Positions 6,337-13,968 of a stretch of DNA of 39,059 nucleotides are shown here, piece after piece. The translations under genes and the position numbers were made by a program. The stretch's first letter is position 1, and the number at the start of each line of letters is the position of its first letter. The DNA is taken from positions 1-39,059 of the forward strand of contig JAFTDD010000023.1 of NCBI GenBank assembly GCA_017454355.1, read 5' to 3'. Source of the stretch: Muribaculaceae bacterium (GTDB taxonomy: Bacteria > Bacteroidota > Bacteroidia > Bacteroidales > Muribaculaceae). The notes under the pieces were generated by a model that saw only the letters and a program-made list of their open reading frames with translations, was not told the origin of the DNA and did not search any database.

Positions 6337-9332
6337 TTTTTCAAATTTTGATAGATGATAGAGTGGATGTTGCTACGGGCGCTCACTCGGCCGAAGGCTC
6401 GGTTGTCACGTGTGGGACACACCCGGTTGCTCATAAAGATGTAAATCATGTCGTTGTCGGGGTCTACCCAGAAACTCGTGCCGGTGAAACCGGTGTGACC
6501 GTAGACCGATGGCCCGGCCTCGGCGCAGGTGTTGCCGGCGTCCGGGTTGCCGATAACGGGCTTGTCAAATCCCAGGCCGCGGTGGCTGGTGAGGCTCTTC
6601 TCGGTGGTAAACACTTTGACTGTCGCCTCGCTCAAGAAGCGGTCGCCGCCGTAGGTGCCGCCGTTGAGCCACATTTGTAACAGTTTGGCCAGGTCGACGG
6701 CGGGCGAGAAGAGGCCGGCGTTGCCCTGCACACCCAGTGAGAACGCGCTCAGTTCGTCGTGGACGTAGCCGTGGACGTGCTGGCGACGCAGATAAGTGTC
6801 CACCTCGGTGGGCACGATTTGGCTCAGCGGGAAGTGGTCGGCGGCACGGTAGCACGTGCGCCACATGCCCAGTGGGGCAAAGAAATTCTTGCGGTCAAAA
6901 TTGTCGAGGCGCTCGCCGCTGATGCGCTGCACGGCATCGGCCAGCAGCGAGAAGTTGAGGCAACTGTAGCGGTAGCGCTTCTCAAGCAACTTCACGTTGT
7001 AGATGCCGTCCATCACGGCGCGGTAAGTCGCCTGACCACCGTAGAGGTCACGTGCTATGGCGGTGGGAAAGTCGGCGGTGGGCACCGCCGAGAGGATGTC
7101 GCGGCGCAGGCGGGCGCGGTCGTTGCCCCAGGCGCCATTCATCACCTTGATGTTATGGTTGGCGTCGCGTTGTCCGGTGATGAGACGTCCGCTATAGGAG
7201 GTGGTGTCCATCATCATCTCCCACATGCTCAGGCTTGGCGGCATACCGGTCTCGTGGAGAAGGAGTTCGCGGAAGGTGATGTGTCGCTTGTCGGGTCGCT
7301 GCAAGCCGGGGATATATTTTGAAGCCTCATCGTCGAGGGCGAAGCCGCCGTTGTCAAACACTTTCATAACGGCGCTGATGGTGCCGGTGGCCTTTGACAC
7401 CGATGCCAGGTCGTAGATTGAGCCTGTTGTCACCTGGGTGGAGGCATCGACAGCATGTCGTCCCCAAGCACCGTTGACGACCACCTTGCCGTGGCGAGCC
7501 ACCAGCACTTGGCAACCGGGGAAGGCGCCTTGCTCGATGCCGTAGCGTGCAACCGAGTCAATCTGCTGGAGCAGCCGGTTGTCGAAGCCCGCGGAGGCCG
7601 GCGAGGCGAAACCGAGGCGTGTTGCGGCGTAATGTGTGCCTGCGCCCACCCGCAGGGTCTTGCCACCGCCAACGGGGCGCACCGTCACGGGTAGCGTGCC
7701 GCGAGCCGCGTTGCCGGCGAAAATTGTCTGCACCGCCAGGTCAACGGCTGTGGGGGCGGCGTCGTAGGTCAGCACCAGCGCGCGCGCGTCGTGGAGTGCG
7801 CTGCCGTAGTGCCGTATGTTGTATGGCGTGGCCGTGATGACGAGTGCCACGTTCTTGACGCGCGAGGTGAGGCCGCGCGCCAGCGCGCGCGTCGCTGCCT
7901 CATCGTCGGTCGCCACGGCGATGACCGTGGTAAAGCCGCCGCTCTTGAGGGCTGCGGTGGCTGCATGCAGCGACTCGTCGTCCTGCACGTGCAACGTTAG
8001 GTCGACGCGCGCATAGTCGCTCACGCGGCTCGAGACAGCCGGCGAGCGTCGCCCGATGGTCACCACGGCAATCTTCTGGCGCTCGAGGTGGCTCACGGGT
8101 AGCAAGTTCTTGCTGTTTTTAGCGATGGTGATTGATGCCGCCACCAGTTCGTCCTGCAAGGCGAGCGTTTCGGGCGTCTGCAGTCGCTGCTTGAGATTGG
8201 TGGTGTCGATTGGTGCCGTGTCGCGCGTCAGTCCGAGCGCGTATTTGAAGCGCAGTTGCTTGCGGCAACTCGCGTCCACCTGTTCCTGCGTGACACGTCC
8301 GGCGGCGATTGCCGCCATCACGGCCTTGATGTCTTGCTCCACCTGTTCGGGCATGAGTAGCACATCGTTGCCGGCCACCAGCGCCTCGACGGCCGCGCTA
8401 CTGCCTGCCGGCACGGCGTCAGCGGCCCCGTGCATGCCGAGGGCGTCGGTGAAAATCAAGCCTTCAAAACCCAGTTGCCCCTTTAGCAAGTCGGTCACGC
8501 AGCGACGGCTGAAGGTTGTTGGCGCCACGTCCTTGTCGATGGCCGGTACGTTGAGGTGGGCCACCATCACTCCGCCGAGGCCCGCGTCAAAGTATCGGCG
8601 GAACGGCACTAACTCGCACGTGTTGAGTTCGCGCATCGACTTCTTGATAGTTGGCAGCATCTTGTGGCTGTCGTCGCTGGTGGCGCCGTGGCCGGGGAAG
8701 TGCTTCGACACCGACAACACTCCGCCGTCTTCCAGTCCGCGCGCGTAGGCGGCCGCGTGGGCGGCGACGGCCTCCGGGCTTTCGCCAAACGAGCGGTTGT
8801 CGAGCGTTGGCTTGTCGGGCGTGTCGTTGACGTCCACCACCGGCGCGAAGTCAACGTGGATGCCCAGCAGCCGGCATTGCCTCGCTGTCTCACGTCCGTA
8901 GGCGTAGAGCAGTTTCTCATCGTTGATGGCGCCGAGCCGCAGGTTTTTGGCAAACGGTTTCAACTCATGCAGGCGCATGGCCACGCCCCATTCGCCATCG
9001 ATGGCCACAAGCATCGGCACTCGCGCCGCGGCTCGCAACCGGTTGGTGGCGGCCACTTGGGCAGCGATGGTGCTCTCGTGGTAAATCACGCCGCCCACCT
9101 GCAGGGAAGCAGCCATGCGGTCGATAATAGCGTTGGTGGCCGCATCGCCCTTGGGCGTGACGGCTACCATCATGAGTTGGGCCACACGTTGCTCGGGAGA
9201 GAGTGTGCTCATCACGCTATCCACCCATCGCTCCATAGCGGCGCTGTCGGTGGCACGAAGCAGCGACGGTGTCGTCGCCGACGCCGCCAGCCATGTCGCC
9301 ACGGCAATTGCAAGAGTCAAAATCCGTTTCAT
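6333..9332 (-). CDS. GH3 (NagZ-type) beta-N-acetylhexosaminidase fused to a serine hydrolase
   Basis: A 999-residue secreted fusion with signal peptide MKRILTLAIAVATWLAASAT. Residues about 35-370 are a NagZ-like GH3 domain: KHFPGHG (210-216), catalytic DSH (221-223) and nucleophile Asp296 in IFTDALGM. A GH3 C-terminal-type region follows to about 590. Residues about 600-999 are a class C beta-lactamase/penicillin-binding-type serine hydrolase with SVSK (S644, K647) and GHTG (H946). At the YxN position the sequence is Y789-S-C, so the usual Asn is replaced by Cys. This two-domain arrangement is known in Bacteroidetes and fits peptidoglycan fragment cleavage. It overlaps the TlpA-like gene, and its upstream gap is entirely the CTAG array. 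Confidence 0.93.
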   Translation of the reverse strand: MKRILTLAIAVATWLAASATTPSLLRATDSAAMERWVDSVMSTLSPEQRVAQLMMVAVTPKGDAATNAIIDRMAASLQVGGVIYHESTIAAQVAATNRLRAAARVPMLVAIDGEWGVAMRLHELKPFAKNLRLGAINDEKLLYAYGRETARQCRLLGIHVDFAPVVDVNDTPDKPTLDNRSFGESPEAVAAHAAAYARGLEDGGVLSVSKHFPGHGATSDDSHKMLPTIKKSMRELNTCELVPFRRYFDAGLGGVMVAHLNVPAIDKDVAPTTFSRRCVTDLLKGQLGFEGLIFTDALGMHGAADAVPAGSSAAVEALVAGNDVLLMPEQVEQDIKAVMAAIAAGRVTQEQVDASCRKQLRFKYALGLTRDTAPIDTTNLKQRLQTPETLALQDELVAASITIAKNSKNLLPVSHLERQKIAVVTIGRRSPAVSSRVSDYARVDLTLHVQDDESLHAATAALKSGGFTTVIAVATDDEAATRALARGLTSRVKNVALVITATPYNIRHYGSALHDARALVLTYDAAPTAVDLAVQTIFAGNAARGTLPVTVRPVGGGKTLRVGAGTHYAATRLGFASPASAGFDNRLLQQIDSVARYGIEQGAFPGCQVLVARHGKVVVNGAWGRHAVDASTQVTTGSIYDLASVSKATGTISAVMKVFDNGGFALDDEASKYIPGLQRPDKRHITFRELLLHETGMPPSLSMWEMMMDTTSYSGRLITGQRDANHNIKVMNGAWGNDRARLRRDILSAVPTADFPTAIARDLYGGQATYRAVMDGIYNVKLLEKRYRYSCLNFSLLADAVQRISGERLDNFDRKNFFAPLGMWRTCYRAADHFPLSQIVPTEVDTYLRRQHVHGYVHDELSAFSLGVQGNAGLFSPAVDLAKLLQMWLNGGTYGGDRFLSEATVKVFTTEKSLTSHRGLGFDKPVIGNPDAGNTCAEAGPSVYGHTGFTGTSFWVDPDNDMIYIFMSNRVCPTRDNRAFGRVSARSNIHSIIYQNLKK

Positions 9333-9344
9333 GTTGTTTGGTTC

Positions 9345-9450
9345 CTAGAATTTCTAGAATTCCTAGGGTTCCTAGAATTCCTAGGGTTTCTAGAATTCCT
9401 AGGGTTTCTAGATTATCTAGGGTTTCTAGATTGTTGTCTAGAAACCCTAG
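9345..9450. repeat. CTAG array: 12 copies at 9-bp period, ending in a perfect palindrome
   Basis: CTAG starts at 9345, 9354, 9363, 9372, 9381, 9390, 9399, 9408, 9417, 9426, 9438 and 9447. Ten copies are exactly 9 bp apart, with units alternating between CTAGAATTC and CTAGGGTTT. The last part is a perfect inverted repeat with 14-bp arms (9417-9430 and 9437-9450) around TTGTTG. It starts 10 bp past the 5'-nucleotidase stop and fills the gap to the GH3 gene. Confidence 0.9.
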
Positions 9451-9460
9451 TTGTTAAAAC

Positions 9461-10984
9461 TTACTTTTTCACCATGCGAGGTTTCTCGTCGGTGGTGAGG
9501 TGCTTGCCGGCTTTACCCATCTCGCGGGCATAGTTGATGATGTGGTCGCCGTACTTGACCTCGTCGGTGAAGATGACGTTGGCGCGGGTGAGCGGCGTCA
9601 TATAGTCGCCTCCACCGCTTAGGTAGTTGATTGTAGCCACCTTGTAGCGCTTTTTTGGGTCAATCTTCTTGCCCTTGAGTTTGGCGCTTGTCACCTTGCC
9701 GGCCTCGTTGAAGGTGACCTCCATACCACGGCTCAGGGCATCGCCTCCACGGCCGGCCATCACGTCGAGGGCCTCAAGGAGGTCTTTGCCGATGATGTCG
9801 AGCACCACGTAACGGTTGTCGAAGGGGAACATAGACATGAGTAACCCCTCGGTGATGGTGCCACGCGGCATAGAGGTGCGGATGCCGCCCTTATTCATAA
9901 TCACCAGGTCAACATTCTTGATGCCGCTGATTTTGCCGATGATGTCAAGCGTGACATCGCACACCCAGTTTTGGCTGGCATCGTTGCCGTTCTTCCACTC
10001 CATGTCGCTGACGCACAACGGGTTGTTCATCAGAGAGTCGACTCCGGCACGGTAGTGGTTCAGCCAGTTGTCCATCGCGACATACTTGCGTGCAGCGTTG
10101 TCCCATTTGTCGTTGACGGCTTCGTGCTTATAACTCACCTTGCCGGTCTCGAGGTCGAGGTCATAGATGCCCACGAGCTTGCCGCTCTTGCCGTTCTGTC
10201 CCACGACAATCAGTTTGCCGTCGGCGTTGGGGATGCGGTCAAACTCGCTGTCGGGCTTGATGACGGTGTGGCTGTGACCGCCCACGACAAGGTCGATGTA
10301 GTGGCTGCGGCGGATGATGGTCGTGTCGTTGGGCTCGGTGGGGTCATAACTGTCGTAGCCGATGTGACTGATCATCACGGCGTAGTCCACCTTTTGGACC
10401 TCCTTGAGATATTTGGCGGTGGCGTCGGCCACATCGCTGCTGAGCAGGTAATGCATGCCCTCATAGTTCTTCTCGCCGATGAGGCCTTTGGGCGTGATGT
10501 TGATGCCGAAAAAGCCCACCTTCTTGTCGCCAAAGCGCATGATGCGGTAAGGCTGGAACATGCCCTCAAGCGGCGTGCCGCTCATGTCGTAGTTGGCGCT
10601 CAGGCGGGTGGCCTTCACGTTCTTGTAGAACTTGGCCAGGCTCTCAAGGCCGTTGTCAAACTCGTGATTGCCCAAGATAACCATGTCGTAACCTAGGCTA
10701 TCTATCAAAGCATACTCTACCTCGCCCTCATAGAGCGTGAAAAAGACGGAGCCCTGCACGGCGTCGCCAGCGTGCACCACGACGGTACCCTCGGGGTTGA
10801 GGGCGCGGTAGTGGTCGTAGATGGCGCGGCGGCGCGCCACGCCGCCTTGTCCGTCGCTGGCAGGCTCAATCTGGCTATGGGTGTCGTTGACGGCCACAAT
10901 GGTCACATGGTCGCCGGCCGGCGCGACCAGCCAAGCGGTAATGGCGAGCGTCGCCGCCATGATGGTTTTCATTGTCATTCTCAT
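9461..10984 (-). CDS. Secreted bifunctional metallophosphatase / 5'-nucleotidase
   Basis: 507 residues with an N-terminal signal (hydrophobic 8-22). The N-terminal metallophosphatase domain shows NDTHSQ (D34, H36), HAGD (D74), the two-metal motif GNHEFDNG (105-112) and VVGGHSHT. The C-terminal 5'-nucleotidase domain carries the substrate-site motifs NKGGIR and MFPFDNRY. It is the UshA/CD73 type that hydrolyses nucleotides to nucleosides and phosphate in the periplasm. Both domains are in one polypeptide, as in UshA. It shares strand with the GH3, TlpA and porin genes downstream but is separated by the CTAG array. Its upstream gap holds a GTTGAG-type palindrome. Confidence 0.93.
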   Translation of the reverse strand: MRMTMKTIMAATLAITAWLVAPAGDHVTIVAVNDTHSQIEPASDGQGGVARRRAIYDHYRALNPEGTVVVHAGDAVQGSVFFTLYEGEVEYALIDSLGYDMVILGNHEFDNGLESLAKFYKNVKATRLSANYDMSGTPLEGMFQPYRIMRFGDKKVGFFGINITPKGLIGEKNYEGMHYLLSSDVADATAKYLKEVQKVDYAVMISHIGYDSYDPTEPNDTTIIRRSHYIDLVVGGHSHTVIKPDSEFDRIPNADGKLIVVGQNGKSGKLVGIYDLDLETGKVSYKHEAVNDKWDNAARKYVAMDNWLNHYRAGVDSLMNNPLCVSDMEWKNGNDASQNWVCDVTLDIIGKISGIKNVDLVIMNKGGIRTSMPRGTITEGLLMSMFPFDNRYVVLDIIGKDLLEALDVMAGRGGDALSRGMEVTFNEAGKVTSAKLKGKKIDPKKRYKVATINYLSGGGDYMTPLTRANVIFTDEVKYGDHIINYAREMGKAGKHLTTDEKPRMVKK

Positions 10985-11020
10985 AAGTGTAAATCCCAGT
11001 CTTTTTAAGGTTTATAAATA

Positions 11021-11178
11021 AAGGTTGAGAGGTTAGGGGTTGAGAGGTCGAGCCTCGCGCTATCGCGCTCGGGGATAATGGCTAGGTCGTTGAGGCGGCG
11101 CCGGGGGCGCGCCATGGCCAACATCCCCATTTGCGATAGCAAGTGGCTCAACCTCTCAACTCTCAACCTCTCAACGTT
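11021..11178. repeat. GTTGAGAG-flanked palindromic element, copy A
   Basis: Left arm is tandem GTTGAGAG followed by GAGCCTCGCGCTATCGCGCT. Right arm is TTTGCGATAGCAAGTGGCTC followed by CAACCTCTCAA repeats. Arms are inverted, with a variable centre. The same element occurs at 21388-21520 (opposite orientation) and 22132-22276. Each lies directly 3' of a minus-strand stop codon, here 11184. Confidence 0.8.
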
Positions 11179-11183
11179 TTAAG

Positions 11184-11957
11184 TTACTTGACAAGAATCT
11201 TGCGGCCCTTGACAACGTAGATGTTAGGCTCCAGGTTGTTCACGTCGGCTGCACGCACTCCGGCGGCCACTCGCTGTCCCATCAGGTTGAAGACGTCCAG
11301 CACCTCATCGGCTGCCGCGATGTCGGCGATGCCGGTGATTTCGTTGCTGTCCGTGTGACGGGTCTTGAGTTCATACTGCCCGGCACCGCTGGTGGTGACA
11401 TAGCAACGGGTGGCATAAAACACCTTGTCGCCGTCCACGCTCGTGAAACGGGCGTCGCTGTTGTCAATGGCGAGGATACCATACTTGCCACGGCCGTCGG
11501 TCTTAACCGCTGCGCCGCTCATAGTTACTTCCACACCCTCGGCGGTGGTGAATGAAAGCGGCTTGACATTGCTCGTCAACTCGGTTGTGAGGCTCAGTTT
11601 CTTGTTGCCGGTCTCTCCGGCGAAATAGAGGATGTAGGGTGCTCCGGCCTTGATGCCATCGGCCTTGCAGTCGCTAAAGGTGAGGATAATCTCACGTCCG
11701 CTCTGCTCCACGGCCACGAGTCGCTCGAGGCGGTAGTCGGCGCCGAGTGCCGCCTTGAGTTGGTCGGCGCTGACGTCCATGGGCAAGCACAGTGTGTTCC
11801 AACCGGAAAGGATATAGCGGTTGACATCAACGGCGCAAGTTTGGCCGGCAAACTTCTCGACCTGGGTGCCATTGTAGGTGCTCAGGTTAACACGCTTCTG
11901 GGCGGTGGCGCTCAGGCTGAGCGAGGCCACGGCTGCGATAAGTAACAATTTCTTCAT
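11184..11957 (-). CDS. Secreted protein of unknown function with T9SS-type C-terminal tail
   Basis: 257 residues with signal peptide MKKLLLIAAVASLSLSATAQ. The middle is beta-rich, with short motifs such as GWNTLCLPMDV and GAPYILYFAGE that recur in Bacteroidales surface proteins. The final 40 residues (VFNLMGQRV ... NIYVVKGRKILVK) match the short sorting-like tail common in this group and also seen in the protein at 34321-35610. A T9SS channel gene (PorV) is at 31074, so export by that route is plausible. A good promoter is at 11994-12024. No catalytic motif was found. Confidence 0.75.
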   Translation of the reverse strand: MKKLLLIAAVASLSLSATAQKRVNLSTYNGTQVEKFAGQTCAVDVNRYILSGWNTLCLPMDVSADQLKAALGADYRLERLVAVEQSGREIILTFSDCKADGIKAGAPYILYFAGETGNKKLSLTTELTSNVKPLSFTTAEGVEVTMSGAAVKTDGRGKYGILAIDNSDARFTSVDGDKVFYATRCYVTTSGAGQYELKTRHTDSNEITGIADIAAADEVLDVFNLMGQRVAAGVRAADVNNLEPNIYVVKGRKILVK

Positions 11958-11993
11958 AGTCGATATCGTTTTAGAGAGTTAGTAATCATCTTG

Positions 11994-12024
11994 CAAAAAT
12001 AGCAAAAAAAACTGTTTTCTGCAA
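11994..12024 (-). promoter_or_regulatory. Promoter of the secreted T9SS-type protein
   Basis: On the minus strand TATTTTTG (-7; plus-strand 11994-12001) and TTG (-33; 12022-12024) are 20 bp apart, matching the Bacteroidetes sigma consensus. It faces the promoter at 12365-12395 divergently. Confidence 0.65.
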
Positions 12025-12060
12025 GCAATACTTCGGTAAAAAAAATGAAGAAGTGCTATA

Positions 12061-12304
12061 AATAATTGTTTCGCGTCTATTTTCGTCTATAACAACGTCT
12101 ATTATCGTCAATTTTTTGTCTTAAATAATTAAGATAGACGGAAATTGACGATGTTATAGACGCGAATTGACGCTAACCCCAAAATAATTGTTTCGCGTCT
12201 ATTTTCGTCTATAACAACGTCTATTATCGTCAATTTTTTGTCTAAAATAATTAAGATAGACGGAAATTGACGTTGTTATAGACGAGAATTGACGCTAACC
12301 CCAA
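12061..12304. repeat. 122-bp direct tandem duplication of a phased GTC/GAC palindrome
   Basis: Two near-identical 122-bp units (12061-12182 and 12183-12304). In unit 1, CGTC boxes start at 12074, 12084, 12096 and 12106. The inverted GACG boxes start at 12137, 12147, 12159 and 12169. Spacing is 10, 12, 10 on both arms, so each unit is an imperfect palindrome about 100 bp long. Together they fill most of the 495-bp gap between two divergent genes. Nothing coding was found there. Confidence 0.88.
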
Positions 12305-12364
12305 AAATTACCGAACTATTGTGCAAGTGTACGCCCCGAAAATTCGTTAAATTCTTTAAATTCG

Positions 12365-12395
12365 TTGTCCCTTTCTCAAGAATGTGTTACCTTTG
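12365..12395 (+). promoter_or_regulatory. Promoter for the 12453 / 13090 gene pair
   Basis: TTG at 12365-12367 and TACCTTTG at 12388-12395 are 20 bp apart, a full match to the Bacteroidetes -33/-7 pattern, about 57 bp before the start codon. Confidence 0.7.
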
Positions 12396-12452
12396 CATTT
12401 CAGAAAGACCGCTAATGATTGGCGGCTAACGACTAATGACTAACGACAGTAA

Positions 12453-13067
12453 ATGAGATATTTCCTTTTAATTGTAATTGCGGCGGTGGCAATGGCCGTG
12501 AGTGCCGAACCCACCGACACGCTGATGGTGTATAACTCATGGAGCGCGGTGGCTCAAGGTCGCTGTGACGTGCGTTTGGTCGACCCGTATATTTATGTGG
12601 AGACACCATGGGAGGTTTACTTTGACGGCGACCGCGACGACGTGAACAGCATGCTCTACAGTGACGCGGTGGCCGTGGCACTCGGTGACTCGATTTGGAT
12701 GATTAACACCGAGCGCATCAAACGTCACTTTGATGGCAACGTGAGCGAACTGGCCGGTTATGCGCCCATGCTGTTCAACGACAAGGCTGTGATGATAGAG
12801 CATGCGCGGCCCACGGCCTCGTTCTGGAACGACGACACGTTCAACGAGCCCGAGTTATATTGGGTGGACTTTGAACAAGGTCAGGTGTTCAAACTCAACG
12901 ACAAGACGATGAGCGAGTTGCTCGCCCCATATCATGACTTGCAGATGCGTTACGACGGTATGAAGGACCGCAAGAAGCAGGATGTGATTCGCTACTTCCT
13001 CGGGCTATACCTTCGCCGGATTGATATGGACTCCGAGGTCCCCTATCTTGGAGAGATTGAGCGATGA
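12453..13067 (+). CDS. Secreted protein of unknown function
   Basis: 204 residues with a signal peptide (MRYFLLIVIAAVAMAVSAE). I do not recognise the family. The mature part is acidic and rich in Trp and Tyr, with no Cys and no obvious catalytic motif; the C-terminal third is predicted helical (MSELLAPYHDLQMRYDGMKD and onward). The start at ATG 12453 is chosen because it directly precedes the signal and follows the promoter at 12365-12395. The stop is 22 bp before the secreted muramidase gene, so the two are probably one operon. A role as inhibitor, chaperone or partner of the muramidase is possible but unsupported by sequence. Confidence 0.7.
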   Translation: MRYFLLIVIAAVAMAVSAEPTDTLMVYNSWSAVAQGRCDVRLVDPYIYVETPWEVYFDGDRDDVNSMLYSDAVAVALGDSIWMINTERIKRHFDGNVSELAGYAPMLFNDKAVMIEHARPTASFWNDDTFNEPELYWVDFEQGQVFKLNDKTMSELLAPYHDLQMRYDGMKDRKKQDVIRYFLGLYLRRIDMDSEVPYLGEIER

Positions 13068-13089
13068 ATATATATAAAACCGAAATACT

Positions 13090-13734
13090 ATGAGAAGCAA
13101 GATTTACTTGACAATTGTGCTATGGCTGCTTGCGGCGATGATGCCGTTGAGCGCCCAACGGTCGCTCACTGAGCAAGACTACCGAGAGGTGGCCGCCGAA
13201 CTGGATATAGATGTGGCGGCAATCAAAGCGTTGGCGGCGATTGAGGGTGGCGGACATGGGTTTGACGCCCAGGGGCGCGCGACAATCAACTTTGACTTGA
13301 GCGTGTTCAAGCGCTTCTTGCGTAAGGCCGGCATCAGCGAGGCCGCTGCACGCAAGACGGCGCCGGTGGCGTTTGCGGCTGTAAACAGCAAGCGCCACGG
13401 CGGCTATGTGGCCGCGCAACACGCGCGGTTGGATGCCGCGTGCAAGGTGGACCGCGAGTTGGCACTGAAGGCTACCTTTTGGGGAATGTTCCAGATTGGC
13501 GGCTTCAACTACAAGTTGTGCGGCTGCAAGAGCGTGGAGGAGTACGTGAAGCGCAACAAGGAGAGCGAGCGTGAACAATTGGAGTTGTTTGCCCATTTCA
13601 TCGAGCGCGCCGGATTGGTGGGTTATGTTAAGGCCCACAATTGGCGCGCGTTTGCCAGGGCTTATAACGGTGGCCGTCAGGTGGCCGGATACGCCGCAAA
13701 GTTGCAGCGAGCCTATAACAAGTTTAACAAGTAA
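13090..13734 (+). CDS. Secreted N-acetylmuramidase-domain protein (DUF3380 type)
   Basis: 214 residues with signal peptide MRSKIYLTIVLWLLAAMMPLSAQ. Residues about 26-210 match the N-acetylmuramidase domain found in phage endolysins and bacterial lysozyme-like proteins. They start at LTEQDYREVAAELDI and include the likely catalytic Glu52 in AAIEGGGHGF. WGMFQIGGFNYK (131-142) and the end motif AFARAYNGG (187-195) also fit. It should cleave the glycan backbone of peptidoglycan outside the inner membrane. It shares the promoter at 12365-12395 with the unknown gene before it and ends at a strong terminator. No phage structural genes are nearby, so it is more likely a cellular envelope enzyme. Confidence 0.88.
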   Translation: MRSKIYLTIVLWLLAAMMPLSAQRSLTEQDYREVAAELDIDVAAIKALAAIEGGGHGFDAQGRATINFDLSVFKRFLRKAGISEAAARKTAPVAFAAVNSKRHGGYVAAQHARLDAACKVDRELALKATFWGMFQIGGFNYKLCGCKSVEEYVKRNKESEREQLELFAHFIERAGLVGYVKAHNWRAFARAYNGGRQVAGYAAKLQRAYNKFNK

Positions 13735-13785
13735 AATATCCTGAAACATCTCCAGTTTTCTAACATTTTGGTTCATTTCGATAAG

Positions 13786-13830
13786 ATGGCGGGGGTGTGC
13801 CGAGTTTTGGCGCACCCCCGCCATACTTTT
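13786..13830 (+). terminator. Rho-independent terminator after the muramidase gene
   Basis: ATGGCGGGGGTGTGCC and GGCGCACCCCCGCCAT form a 16-bp stem (one G-T pair) with a 7-nt loop, followed by ACTTTT. Confidence 0.85.
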
Positions 13831-13886
13831 GCGGCATAAAATTTGCACGGAGACAAATTGCGCAAAAAGATTGCGCACCACTATTG

Positions 13887-13894
13887 TATCTTTG
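13887..13894 (+). promoter_or_regulatory. Candidate -7 box for the AAA ATPase gene
   Basis: TATCTTTG matches TAnnTTTG about 75 bp before the start at 13969. A -33 TTG is not at the standard distance (13858-13860 is 26 bp away). A second near-box, TACTTTTG, overlaps the end of the terminator at 13824-13831. Confidence 0.4.
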
Positions 13895-13968
13895 CCGCGG
13901 AAAATGCAATTAACAATTAAATTTTTTAAACAAATTACATATATATCTAAAAAGAAATCAAAATAATT

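Noticed and set aside
9345-9450. CRISPR array
   Set aside because: Units are only 9 bp and contiguous, with no unique spacers and no cas genes in the window.
12061-12304. CRISPR array or transposon ends
   Set aside because: Only two 122-bp units with no spacer and no transposase or target-site duplication.
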